Assembly (NCBI RefSeq): GCF_042681025.1
Contig: NZ_JBHUER010000010.1
Span: 620,001-684,000 of the forward strand
Source of the DNA: Methylopila henanensis
GTDB taxonomy: Bacteria > Pseudomonadota > Alphaproteobacteria > Rhizobiales > Methylopilaceae
Length of the DNA stretch: 64,000 bases
Reading direction: 5' to 3'
In this document: positions 26,431 to 35,005 of the stretch, in pieces
Layout of the letters: each line of letters begins with the position of its first letter
How positions within the stretch are numbered: the first letter of the stretch is position 1
Made by a program: the position numbers and the translations under genes
Notes under the pieces: generated by a model
What the model was told of the DNA's origin: nothing
The model's input: only the letters and a program-made list of their open reading frames with translations
The model's database searches: none

Positions 26431-27447
26431 ATGAGCAGCATGCCCCTGTCCCGCTTCGCGCGTCGCCTCACGGCCGCGCTCGCCTTTGTGACGCTCGCCG
26501 CCGGCGCGGCGTCCGCGCAGGAGCCGATCAAGCTCGGCTACGCCAAGTGCGCGCATTGCACCCCGCTGACGCTGGTGCCGGAGAACGCCAAGGACGCCAA
26601 GGTCGAGGCGATCGGCTTCACCACCGGCAACGACGTGCTGACCGCGCTTGTCTCCAAGAGCATCGACGTGGCGCAGGTCACATATCTGCACTACGCGACC
26701 GCGCTCGACCGCGGCTTCGACGTGGTGGCGATCTCCGGCCAGGTCAGCGGCGGCTCCACCCTGCTCGCCGCGAACGACCTGCCGGTCGCCGCCGACGACT
26801 GGACCGCCCTCAAGGCGCTGATCGCCAAGCACAAGGAGGACGGCAAGCCGTTCCGCGTGGCGGCCTCGCGCGGCAACGCCCAGGACATCCACATGCGCGG
26901 CGCTTTCGCCAAACAGGGCATCGACGTCAACAAGGACGTCACCTTCGTCAACATCCCGAACCCGTCGGACCACATCCAGGCGCTGCGGCGCGGCGAGGTG
27001 GAGATGATCTGCACCGTGGAGCCGTTCGGCACGCAGATCCTGCAGTCGAAGGGCGCCAAGCTGTTCACGCACCCCTACGACCAGCCGGCCGGCAAGCTTA
27101 CCAACCTGATGGTCACGCGCTCCGACGTGATCGCCTCCAATCCCAAGGGCGTGCAGGCCGTCGTTGGCGGCGTCGTGGCGGTCAACGAGAAGATCTCGGC
27201 CGACAAGGGCCTCTGGGCCGACGTGATCGTGAAGGTCACGGGCCTCGACCGGAAGATCGCCGAGGGCGCGATCGGCAACCTCTACCCCGACGCCCCGATG
27301 CACCGTCCCGAGGCGATCGCGATCGCCGGCATGATGCGCGACCTGAAGTACATCTCCAAGGACGTGACGGCCAAGGTCGAGGCCAACATGGACTACCGCT
27401 TCCTGGAGGCGGCGACCGGGAAGCCGAAGACCGAGCTCGGCTACTGA
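26431..27447 (+). CDS. ABC transporter substrate-binding protein (NMT1/TauA-like)
   Basis: A 338-residue periplasmic binding protein of the NMT1/SsuA/TauA class that takes small organic anions or amines to its permease. It has a Sec signal peptide (RRLTAALAFVTLAAGAASAQ) followed by IKLGYAKCAHCTPL, a fold-typical start. Other conserved elements are VEAIGFTTGNDVLTAL and the ligand-cleft segment HIQALRRGEVEMICTVEPF. The ATG at 26431 begins the signal peptide. Its stop overlaps the permease start (TGATG). A CxxC pair (AKCAHC) close to the mature N-terminus is unusual for the class. Confidence 0.88.
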   Translation: MSSMPLSRFARRLTAALAFVTLAAGAASAQEPIKLGYAKCAHCTPLTLVPENAKDAKVEAIGFTTGNDVLTALVSKSIDVAQVTYLHYATALDRGFDVVAISGQVSGGSTLLAANDLPVAADDWTALKALIAKHKEDGKPFRVAASRGNAQDIHMRGAFAKQGIDVNKDVTFVNIPNPSDHIQALRRGEVEMICTVEPFGTQILQSKGAKLFTHPYDQPAGKLTNLMVTRSDVIASNPKGVQAVVGGVVAVNEKISADKGLWADVIVKVTGLDRKIAEGAIGNLYPDAPMHRPEAIAIAGMMRDLKYISKDVTAKVEANMDYRFLEAATGKPKTELGY

Positions 27448-28268
27448 TGGCGACCGCGGCGCCCGCCCGCTGGCTGCGCGTGCTGGAGCGCGCGGCCGTC
27501 CCCGTCCTGTTGGTCGCGGGGTGGGAGATCTTCTCCCGCTCGGGCGTGCTGCCGGAGTCCCTGCTGCCGGCGCCGTCGATGGTGGCGCTGGCCTGGGCCG
27601 ACTGGCTTACGGGCTACAGCGGCGACACCCAGAGCCACAGCGGCGGCTGGCTCGCCGATACCGCCGCAAGCTCGGCCCGGGTGCTCGCGGGCTTCGCGAT
27701 CGCCGCCGCGCTCGGCGTCGGCCTCGGCGTCGCGATCGGCTGGTCGCGGCGGATCGAGGCGGTGATCGAGCCGACGCTGCAGACCCTGCGTCCGATCCCG
27801 CCCGTGTCGTGGATCCCGCTCGCGATCATCTGGTTCGGCATCGCCGACAAGCCGGCGATCTTCCTGGTGTTCCTGGGCGCGTTCTTCCCGATCCTGCTCA
27901 ACACCATCCACGGCGTGAAGAGCTGCGATCGCGACCTGATCCGCGCCGGCGCCATGGTCGGCGGAGACCAAGGCAAGCTGCTGCGCTTCATCGTGGTGCC
28001 GGCCGCCATGCCCAGCATCTTCGCGGGCCTCCGCATCGCGGTGGGCTCGGCCTGGATGCTCACCGTCACGGCCGAGATGGTCGCGGTGAAGAGCGGCCTC
28101 GGTTACGTGCTCTGGGATTCCTACTACTTCCTCCGCTACGACATCGTGCTCGCGGCCATGGCCTCGATCGGCCTCCTCGGCTTCCTCAGCGATCTCGCGA
28201 TCCGTGCGGTGATGAACCGGACGCTGCGATGGCGGCGCGGGGCGACGCTGCGCGGCGGAGAGGGCTGA
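27447..28268 (+). CDS. ABC transporter permease (BPD_transp_1, SsuC/TauC-like)
   Basis: A 273-residue inner-membrane permease with about six hydrophobic segments. The EAA loop that contacts the ATPase is seen as RAGAMVGGDQGKLLRFIVVP followed by AAMPSIFAGLRI. The preceding TLQTLRPIPPVSWIPLAIIW segment is typical of the nitrate/sulfonate/taurine permease family. The ATG shares its A with the stop of the binding protein gene, so the genes are translationally coupled. Confidence 0.92.
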   Translation: MATAAPARWLRVLERAAVPVLLVAGWEIFSRSGVLPESLLPAPSMVALAWADWLTGYSGDTQSHSGGWLADTAASSARVLAGFAIAAALGVGLGVAIGWSRRIEAVIEPTLQTLRPIPPVSWIPLAIIWFGIADKPAIFLVFLGAFFPILLNTIHGVKSCDRDLIRAGAMVGGDQGKLLRFIVVPAAMPSIFAGLRIAVGSAWMLTVTAEMVAVKSGLGYVLWDSYYFLRYDIVLAAMASIGLLGFLSDLAIRAVMNRTLRWRRGATLRGGEG

Positions 28269-28272
28269 TCCC

Positions 28273-29040
28273 ATGGCGACCATCGACATTCGCGGCGTCT
28301 CGAAGCTGTTCCGGGACTCCAAGCGCAACGTGGACGTGGCGGCGCTCACCGACGTCGACCTCACGGTCCGGCGCAACGAGTTCATCTGCCTGCTGGGACC
28401 GAGCGGCTGCGGCAAGTCCACGCTGCTCAACATGATCGCCGGCTTCGAGACGCCCACCTCCGGCGAGGTGCTGGTCGACGGCCAGGCCGTCGCCGGTCCG
28501 GGCTCCGACCGCGGGGTCGTGTTCCAGCAGGCGAACCTTATGCCCTGGCTTCCCGTGTGGGAGAACGTGGCGTTCCACCTGAAGCTCCGCGGCGGCCTCA
28601 AGGCGGTCCGGCGCGAGCAGGCCCAGCGCTACATCGACTTAGTGGGCCTCACGGGCTTCGAGAACCACTACCCCTCGGAGCTCTCGGGCGGCATGAACCA
28701 GCGCGTCGGCATCGCCCGCGCCCTGCTCATGAACCCCGGCGTCATCCTGATGGACGAACCGTTCGGCGCGCTCGACGAGCAGACCCGCATGGACATGCAG
28801 ACCGAGCTCATCCGCATCTGGGAGCGGCATCAGGGGACGATTGTGTTCGTGACCCACGGCGTCGACGAGGCGCTCACCCTCGGCACCCACGTGGCGGTGA
28901 TGAGCGCCCGTCCGGGCCGGATCGCCGAGATCATCCAGATCGACCTGCCGCGCCCGCGCGACGTCACGGGCCCGCGCTTCAACGAAATGAAGCGCCACAT
29001 CCTCCACCTGCTCCGCCCCGGCCGCGTCGCGGCCGCCTGA
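28273..29040 (+). CDS. ABC transporter ATP-binding protein (SsuB/TauB-like)
   Basis: A 255-residue ATPase completing the importer. It has Walker A LLGPSGCGKSTLL, Q-loop VFQQANLMPWLPVWENV, signature LSGGMNQRVGIARAL, Walker B VILMDEPFGALDEQTR and H-loop FVTHGVDEA. The Q-loop sequence is characteristic of the nitrate/sulfonate/taurine group. It lies four bases after the permease and 31 bp before the AMDase-like gene in one operon. Confidence 0.94.
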   Translation: MATIDIRGVSKLFRDSKRNVDVAALTDVDLTVRRNEFICLLGPSGCGKSTLLNMIAGFETPTSGEVLVDGQAVAGPGSDRGVVFQQANLMPWLPVWENVAFHLKLRGGLKAVRREQAQRYIDLVGLTGFENHYPSELSGGMNQRVGIARALLMNPGVILMDEPFGALDEQTRMDMQTELIRIWERHQGTIVFVTHGVDEALTLGTHVAVMSARPGRIAEIIQIDLPRPRDVTGPRFNEMKRHILHLLRPGRVAAA

Positions 29041-29071
29041 GCGCACTCCCGACTTCACAGGTTCAAGCATC

Positions 29072-29800
29072 ATGACGCGACGCGTACTCCTCGGCATGCT
29101 CACGCCGTCCTCAAACACCGTGCTGGAGCCGGTCACCCAGGCGATGGTCGCGGGCCTGCCCGAGGTCTCGGCCCATTTCGGGCGTTTCAAGGTCACCGAG
29201 ATCGCGCTTTCCGGTTCGGCGCTCGCCCAGTTTGAGGACGCCGAGATCCTGCGGGCGGCCGAACTGCTCGCACACGCCAAGGTCGACGTCATCGCCTGGA
29301 ACGGCACCTCCTCGGGCTGGCTCGGCTTCGAGGCGGACGAGCGGCTGTGCGAGCGCATCACCGCCGCGACCGGGATCAAGGCCACCACCTCCATGCTGGC
29401 CCTGAACGAGATCCTGAAGACGACCGGCGTCACCCGCGCCGGCCTCGTCACCCCCTACCGCGACGACGTGCAGGCCAAGATCCTCGCGAACTACGCGAGC
29501 CTCGGCGTCGACTTCTCGAACGAGCGCCACCTCGGCCTGCAGGACAATTTCTCCTTCTCCGAAGTCACCGCCGACCAGCTCACGGAAATGGCGCGCGCCG
29601 TGGCCGCGGACGGCGTCCAGGCGCTCGCGGTGGTGTGCACCAACCTGCGCGCCGGACCGCTGGTGGAGGCGCTGGAGCGTGAGCTGAAGCTGCCGGTCTA
29701 CGACACGATCGCGACGGTCGTCTGGAAGAGCCTGATCCTCGCGGGCGTCGACCCCAAGCGCGTCGAGGGCTGGGGCTCGCTGTTCCGCAACGTCGCGTGA
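29072..29800 (+). CDS. Asp/Glu racemase-superfamily enzyme, arylmalonate decarboxylase/maleate isomerase-like
   Basis: A 242-residue enzyme of the superfamily with Asp/Glu racemases, maleate cis-trans isomerase and arylmalonate decarboxylase (AMDase). LTPSSNTVLEP near the start is typical. Where two-cysteine racemases and isomerases have their first cysteine, this protein reads WNGTSSGW (Gly78-Thr79-Ser80); the second cysteine is kept as Cys189 in VVCTNLRA. In characterised AMDase the equivalent positions are Gly74-Thr75-Ser76 and Cys188, so a decarboxylase or a one-cysteine variant is more likely than a classical racemase. It is encoded directly after the ABC importer, whose ligand may be its substrate. 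Confidence 0.8.
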   Translation: MTRRVLLGMLTPSSNTVLEPVTQAMVAGLPEVSAHFGRFKVTEIALSGSALAQFEDAEILRAAELLAHAKVDVIAWNGTSSGWLGFEADERLCERITAATGIKATTSMLALNEILKTTGVTRAGLVTPYRDDVQAKILANYASLGVDFSNERHLGLQDNFSFSEVTADQLTEMARAVAADGVQALAVVCTNLRAGPLVEALERELKLPVYDTIATVVWKSLILAGVDPKRVEGWGSLFRNVA

Positions 29801-30831
29801 CAGCCTCGACCGGGAGCGCGGACGGCCCCGTCTTCGTCGCCGGGGGCTCCGGCTTCGTCGGCCTCGCGCTCTGCGAGGCCCTGCTCGAGGCCGGCGTCGC
29901 GGTGACGAGCTACGACCTCGCGCCGCCGCCGGCCGAAGCCGCCGCCGTCTTCGGTACGCTTCCCGGCGCCTTCGAGGCGGTCTGCGGCGACGTGCGCGAC
30001 AGCGAGGCGCTTCTCCAGGCGATGACGCGCAGCGGCGCGGGGCGCGTGGCGTCGCTCGCGGCGCTGACGGCGGGACCGGAGCGCGAGCGCGCGACCCCGC
30101 GCGCGATCTTCGAGGTCAATGTCGGCGGGGCGCTCGCCGTGGCGGAGGCCGGCGCCGCCTGCGGCGCGGCGCGCGTCGTCCACGTCAGCTCGGGCTCAGT
30201 CTACGGCGCGAGCGGCCGCACCGCGGACGTCCTCGACGAGGACGCGACGCCGCTTGCGCCCGAAGGCCTTTACGGAATCTCCAAACAGGCGGCCGAAGCA
30301 GCCGTGCTCAGGTTTGCGGCGCTCCGCGGGCTGGACGTCCGCGTGGGCCGGCTCGGAACCTGCTTCGGCCGCTGGGAGCGCGCGACCGGCGCCCGCGACA
30401 CGCCGAGCGCGCCGTTCCAGATTCTGGCCCAGGCGCTGAAGGGCGAGGAGATCGTCCTGCCGCGCCCGCACCCGCGCGACTGGCTCTACGCCCGCGACGC
30501 CGCCGCCGCGATCCGCGCGCTGCTGGACGCGCCCGCTCCGGCAAGGCGGATCTACAACCTCGGCGCCGGCCACGTCTGGCCGCTGACGGCGCTCTGCGAA
30601 CGCCTGCGCGACCTCCGGCCCGGCCTCCGCTGGCGGCTTGCGGAGGCCGGCGAGCCTGGGACCGTCGCGCTCTATGCGCCCTATGACCGCGCGCCGATGA
30701 CGATCGGCCGCCTCCGCGCCGACACAGGCTTCACGCCCGGCTTCGATCTCGACGCGGCGCTCACCGACTGGCTCGCCTTCGCCGACGCCAACCCCGCCCT
30801 CGTCTCCGCCTCCTGGGAAAGCGCCCCATGA
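29797..30831 (+). CDS. NAD-dependent epimerase/dehydratase (extended SDR)
   Basis: A 344-residue extended SDR. The Rossmann motif VAGGSGFVGLALCEALL binds NAD(P), and the active-site serine and Tyr-x3-Lys are seen in HVSSGSVYG and YGISKQAAEAA. The C-terminal portion (RRIYNLGAGHVWPLTALC) fits the UDP-sugar epimerase-like substrate lobe. The start is a GTG whose GTGA overlaps the stop of the AMDase-like gene. Such epimerase-like proteins also occur in small-molecule catabolic operons, where they oxidise or reduce non-sugar substrates; sugar activity is not implied here. Confidence 0.86.
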   Translation: MTASTGSADGPVFVAGGSGFVGLALCEALLEAGVAVTSYDLAPPPAEAAAVFGTLPGAFEAVCGDVRDSEALLQAMTRSGAGRVASLAALTAGPERERATPRAIFEVNVGGALAVAEAGAACGAARVVHVSSGSVYGASGRTADVLDEDATPLAPEGLYGISKQAAEAAVLRFAALRGLDVRVGRLGTCFGRWERATGARDTPSAPFQILAQALKGEEIVLPRPHPRDWLYARDAAAAIRALLDAPAPARRIYNLGAGHVWPLTALCERLRDLRPGLRWRLAEAGEPGTVALYAPYDRAPMTIGRLRADTGFTPGFDLDAALTDWLAFADANPALVSASWESAP

Positions 30832-31622
30832 CCTCCGCCTCCCCTCCCGCCGGCCGCCTCGCGGGCCGCGTCGCCGTCGTCACGGGCGCCGCTTCCGGCA
30901 TCGGCCGCGCCATTGCCCAGGCCTACGCCGCGGAAGGCGCGCGGGTCGTGATCGCCGACGTCACGGAGACCGTGATCGAGGGCGGCGCGCCGACCGCGGC
31001 GACGATCGCGGCGGAGGGCGGCCACGCGCTGTTCGTCGCGACCGACGTCGCCTCGCCGAAGGCCGTCGAGACGCTCATGGCGGAGACCGTCGCCCGGTTC
31101 GGCCGCATCGACGTGCTGGTCAACAACGCCTGCGTCCGCCACCAACGGCCGCTGCTGGAGCTCGATCTCGCGGCGTGGAACCGGCTGCTTGCGGTCAACC
31201 TCACCGGCGCATTCCTCTGCTGCCAATCGGCGGTCCGGCGGATGGTGGAGCAGGAGCCCTGCGGCGAGGCGCGCGGCCGCATCGTCAACCTGTCGTCGCA
31301 GCACGGCATGATCGCCGCGCCGGGCGACCTCGGCTACGGCGTCACAAAAGCGGCTGTCGATTACATGACCAAACAGATCGCGGCCGACTACGCGGCTCAA
31401 GGCATCGTCTGCAACGCGGTGGCGCCGGGCAAGATCGTCACCGGCCAGGGCGGGCACCTGCAGGCCGACCACGTTCTCGACCGCGCCCGCCGCCGGACGC
31501 CCTGGCCAAGGCTCGGGCGGGTGGAGGACGTCGCGAAGGCCGCGTTGTTCCTCGCAAGCGACGAAGCGAGCTTCGTCACCGGCGCGACGCTGATGGTCGA
31601 CGGCGGCTGGATGGCGGCTTAG
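30828..31622 (+). CDS. Classical SDR oxidoreductase
   Basis: A 264-residue short-chain dehydrogenase. The cofactor motif is VVTGAASGIGRAIAQ, followed by NNAC (in place of NNAG), the catalytic Ser in VNLSSQHG, Tyr and Lys in YGVTKAAVDYM, and the terminal FVTGATLMVDGGWMAA. Asp60-like residues after the second strand suggest NAD preference. It overlaps the epimerase gene by four bases and ends the operon of GntR-regulated import and catabolism. The substrate is unknown. Confidence 0.9.
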   Translation: MTSASPPAGRLAGRVAVVTGAASGIGRAIAQAYAAEGARVVIADVTETVIEGGAPTAATIAAEGGHALFVATDVASPKAVETLMAETVARFGRIDVLVNNACVRHQRPLLELDLAAWNRLLAVNLTGAFLCCQSAVRRMVEQEPCGEARGRIVNLSSQHGMIAAPGDLGYGVTKAAVDYMTKQIAADYAAQGIVCNAVAPGKIVTGQGGHLQADHVLDRARRRTPWPRLGRVEDVAKAALFLASDEASFVTGATLMVDGGWMAA

Positions 31623-31891
31623 GCGCGTAAACGACCGCTGGTTATGGGAGGAGTACGAGACCCGGAGGCCGCCGCTCAGCTTGGCACGATAAGCTCGTGA
31701 CCGAACGCTCACGTGACCCATAGTCGACGTCTGGAACGTCTGCTTTCCGGCTGCGCTGAGGCCGCGTCCTAGCCTCCCCATATCGTGACGCCTCGCTGAA
31801 CATTCTGTTATGAGCCGCATCTGCGCCGAGGGCGGATTGCCACGGAATGACGATTGACGCCTAAACATCATCGGTCGACCCACGCGAGAAC

Positions 31892-33151
31892 ATGTCGCCT
31901 GCCGACGCTCATCGAGGTGCGGATCGCTTCCGCAACATGACGCTCGCGCGCATCGTGACGCTCTACGCTCCCGACGCGATGTTCTTCGGCTTCCTGCTGA
32001 CCGTCGTGCCGTTCCAGTTACGCCTCGAAGGCGGCGGAGCGGCGTTGTCGGCCGCCGTGAGCTGGATCGCGCTTCCACTCGGCTTCGCGTTCTTCTGGGC
32101 GCCTTTCGTCGACGCGCGATCGCTGTTCGGCCTGGGGCGGCGATCCGGCTGGGCGAGCGTCTGCCAAGTCTCTGCAGGCCTGGCCTTCGCAGTGACCGCG
32201 CTTGCGTTTCAGCTCATGCCGGAGCATGCCGGCCCCATGGCGGCGCTTATTCCAAGCCTCGCGGCCGCGTTTCTGTTCGCGACCCGCAACATCGCGCTCA
32301 ACGCCTGGATCCGCGAAAGCGTGCCGATGAGCGACATGGCGATCGCGGTCGGGGTTCGATGCGGCGGCGCCGCGGTCGGCAACGTGCTCGGGGCGGGCGC
32401 CCTCGCAGGTCGCTTCGACACGGTCGGATGGTCAGGCGCCTTCTGGGTTCTCGCAGCCGCGACGCTGCTGTCCGCGATCGCGCTCTGGCGGTTGCCGGGA
32501 CAGTCGCTGCAGCCTGCGGCCGAAGAAACCGTGGGGCTCACCGCTACCATCTCCGGGATGCGCGACAGGCCGGGCGTCGTCCGCCGAGCTCTCTCCGTCG
32601 CGACGCTTTCGGCCGTTATGGCGCCGCCGGCGACGCTCGGCGTGGTGGTGTTCGCCGATAAGGGCTTCACCTCCGAGCAGCTCAGCTACGCGACCGGCTA
32701 TGCAGGCGCTGCGGCGGCCACACTCGGAGCTTTTGCAGGCGGTAAACTCGCAAAAGTGTTCGGGCTGAGAGCGATGCTGGTGGCGACCGCCTTTTCACAG
32801 GGGGCGCTCTGCCTTGCATGGGCGGCGTTCGCGACGTCGTCCGCTGCGGGGCTCTATCCGATCGGTCTGTCGCTGACGGCCACGCAATACGGGCTGTTCG
32901 CCATGATGGCGTCCCTCTGGCTCACCGCGGTGATCCAGATCGCCTCTCGTGAACGCGCCGCCACCGAGCTCGCGCTGCTGAACGCGCTGCTGCTGCTCAC
33001 GGGAACCTTCGCCCCGACGCTTGCTGGCACGTTTGCCGATCTCGCGGGAAGCGTGCCGCTCACGCTCGTCGCGCTGGCCGCGCTCGCCAGCGCCACGGCC
33101 TTTCTGGCCCCGGCGGTCGTAGGTCGCTCGCAGCCTGCCGTGCTGTTGTAG
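31892..33151 (+). CDS. MFS transporter (AmpG/RhtX-like)
   Basis: A 419-residue major facilitator protein with about 12 hydrophobic segments. The N-terminal LYAPDAMFFGFLLTVVPFQLRL and a weak A-motif-like VDARSLFGLGRRSGW resemble carriers of the AmpG/RhtX/FptX kind, some of which move ferric siderophores across the inner membrane. The placement immediately before a FecI/FecR/TonB-receptor set supports that role, but the similarity call is by eye. ATG 31892 gives a short polar leader; ATG 31937 is an alternative. No Fur or RirA box was recognised in the 269 bp upstream. Confidence 0.7.
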   Translation: MSPADAHRGADRFRNMTLARIVTLYAPDAMFFGFLLTVVPFQLRLEGGGAALSAAVSWIALPLGFAFFWAPFVDARSLFGLGRRSGWASVCQVSAGLAFAVTALAFQLMPEHAGPMAALIPSLAAAFLFATRNIALNAWIRESVPMSDMAIAVGVRCGGAAVGNVLGAGALAGRFDTVGWSGAFWVLAAATLLSAIALWRLPGQSLQPAAEETVGLTATISGMRDRPGVVRRALSVATLSAVMAPPATLGVVVFADKGFTSEQLSYATGYAGAAAATLGAFAGGKLAKVFGLRAMLVATAFSQGALCLAWAAFATSSAAGLYPIGLSLTATQYGLFAMMASLWLTAVIQIASRERAATELALLNALLLLTGTFAPTLAGTFADLAGSVPLTLVALAALASATAFLAPAVVGRSQPAVLL

Positions 33152-33378
33152 CCTCGCCACAAATCGCGACAGAACAGCCAAATTTTGAACCTGTCTAACA
33201 TAAGCTCGACCCGCGCTCGCAGCCTGCAACCGATGCCGCTCTTGAGATCAGGCCCTATCTCCTTCGCAGCTTAGAATGCCTATAAATTATTGATCTACTT
33301 GATCTGTTTCTGATTCCTGTTTGTCTCAACCTGTTGCGGGCGGAGCTGAATCCAGCTCAGGGCTAAAGGTTCGAGACT

Positions 33379-33888
33379 ATGGACGCGGCGGCGATCGACG
33401 CGCTGCATCGAAGCGAGGACGCCAAGCTCCAGCGCTTCCTGCTCAAACTGCTGGGCGACGCTTCGGACGCGGCCGACGCCGCGCAGGAGACCTATCTGCG
33501 TCTCATGCGCGCGCTGGGCCGCACCGAGATCGAGCATCCGCGCATCTTCCTGTTCTTCGTGGCGCGTAATGTCGCGATCAACCTCGGCAGGCGCCGGCGT
33601 TTCGAGAAGGATCTGTTCCGCTCGCTGTCGGACGACGCGCTGGGAGAGCTCTCGGACGGGCAGGCCCGCGCCGAAGCGCAAGTGATCGCGCGCCAGCAGC
33701 TCAAGCTCGTCGCGGCCGCCATCGACGAACTGCCGCCGCGCTGCGGCGAGGCTTTCCTTCTGAGCGCGTTCGACGGGCTGTCGAACGGCGAGATCGCGGC
33801 CCGGATGGGCGTCAGCCGCAACATGGTCGAGAAGCACCTGATGAAGGCGCTGCTTCACGCGCGCCGCCGCTGCAGCGACTTTTTCTGA
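33379..33888 (+). CDS. FecI-like ECF sigma factor
   Basis: A 169-residue extracytoplasmic-function sigma factor of the iron-starvation FecI group. Region 2 is seen as DAADAAQETYLRLMRAL and RIFLFFVARNVAINLGRRRR, and region 4 as IDELPPRCGEAFLLSAFDGLSNGEIAARMGVSRNMVEKHL with the helix-turn-helix. The ATG follows AAAGG at a good distance. Together with the FecR-like regulator and the TonB receptor it forms the standard cell-surface signalling set. Confidence 0.92.
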   Translation: MDAAAIDALHRSEDAKLQRFLLKLLGDASDAADAAQETYLRLMRALGRTEIEHPRIFLFFVARNVAINLGRRRRFEKDLFRSLSDDALGELSDGQARAEAQVIARQQLKLVAAAIDELPPRCGEAFLLSAFDGLSNGEIAARMGVSRNMVEKHLMKALLHARRRCSDFF

Positions 33889-33969
33889 AGTCCGAACGTC
33901 AGGATTTCACCCCGTCAGATGTCTTCTCCTTCAGGAGGACGAGGCGTTCGTCAACCTTGGTGACAGGAC

Positions 33970-34908
33970 ATGACCCAGCGCACGCCTGCGGATCTTCCTG
34001 AGGACGAGGACGATCCGGTCTATGAGCAGGCCGCGCTCTGGGTCGTGCGCCTCTCTTCGCCGGATGCGACGGCCGAGGACCGCCAAGCCTTCGAGGCTTG
34101 GCGCGCCGCCGACCCTGCGCATGCCGACGCCTATGCCGAGATGGACGAGTGGCGGCGCGCGATGGGGCGCGCGCCCGACCCGCGCCGGCGCAGGAGCCGA
34201 CTTCCAAAGGGCCTTGCGGTCGTCGCCGTCGTCGGCCTCGCCGGAATGTTCGCCTATCAGCAAGGGCTGATCGACCGCTTTCAGGCCGACGCCTGGACCG
34301 GCGTCGGGGGCTTCGAGACCGTCATGTTCGAAGACGGCAGCCGGGCCGACCTCAACACCGACACAGCTCTCGCCTTGCGATTCACGCCGCATGAGCGCGG
34401 CGTCGAGCTTCTGCGCGGCGAGGCGGTGTTCGATGTCATGCCCGACCCCCGGCGCCCATTCGTGGTTCGCGGGCATGGCGTCAGCGCGCGCGCAGTCGGC
34501 ACTCGTTTCTACGTGCGCGTCGACGATGACGCTCCGGTCGGCGTCGCCGAGGGCCGCGTCGAGGTGTCGACGTCGAACGGCGCGGTGGAGATTGGAGCCG
34601 GCGAAATCGCGTCCGCGATCAGCGGCCGTGCGCCCAAGATTGAAAAGGCCGACGTCGCCGAGGCGATAGCGTGGCGGGACGGAAAGCTGATCGTGTCCGG
34701 CAGACCACTCTCCCGCGTGGTCGCGGAGCTTGATCGCTACCGTTCCGGGCGGATCGTGTTGCTGGACGGCGCTCTCGCGGCGCGGCGTTTCAGCGGAACG
34801 CTCGACATCCGCGACACCGACGACGCGCTCGACGTGCTGGCCGCGAGCATGCGGCTCAGGGTCACCCGCGTGACGCCGTTCCTGGTCCTGATCCGGCCAG
34901 GCGCCTGA
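33970..34908 (+). CDS. FecR-like anti-sigma/signal transducer
   Basis: A 312-residue inner-membrane regulator. The N-terminal cytoplasmic region has the FecR signature (AALWVVRLSSPDATAEDRQAFEAW), a transmembrane segment lies at about 81-96, and the periplasmic FecR domain follows (EDGSRADLNTDTALAL, GEAVFDVMPDPRRPFVVR). The C-terminal STN-like part (RFSGTLDIRDTDDALDVLA) would contact the receptor's N-terminal signalling domain. It holds the upstream FecI inactive or activates it when the receptor is loaded. The 81-bp gap from fecI holds no other gene. Confidence 0.92.
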   Translation: MTQRTPADLPEDEDDPVYEQAALWVVRLSSPDATAEDRQAFEAWRAADPAHADAYAEMDEWRRAMGRAPDPRRRRSRLPKGLAVVAVVGLAGMFAYQQGLIDRFQADAWTGVGGFETVMFEDGSRADLNTDTALALRFTPHERGVELLRGEAVFDVMPDPRRPFVVRGHGVSARAVGTRFYVRVDDDAPVGVAEGRVEVSTSNGAVEIGAGEIASAISGRAPKIEKADVAEAIAWRDGKLIVSGRPLSRVVAELDRYRSGRIVLLDGALAARRFSGTLDIRDTDDALDVLAASMRLRVTRVTPFLVLIRPGA

Positions 34909-35005
34909 TGGCGATTTCTTTTGTGCGCGACGTCAGGAGAAAGGGCTCTCGCCTGTCTATCCGATCAGGGACCTGACTGCAGACGGCGCGACGGCCCATT
35001 CGGGA

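Noticed and set aside
33152..33378. Fur or RirA (iron-responsive) box before the FecI-like gene
   Set aside because: I searched for a Fur-like palindrome and for TGA-N9-TCA; nothing convincing was found, so no operator is called.
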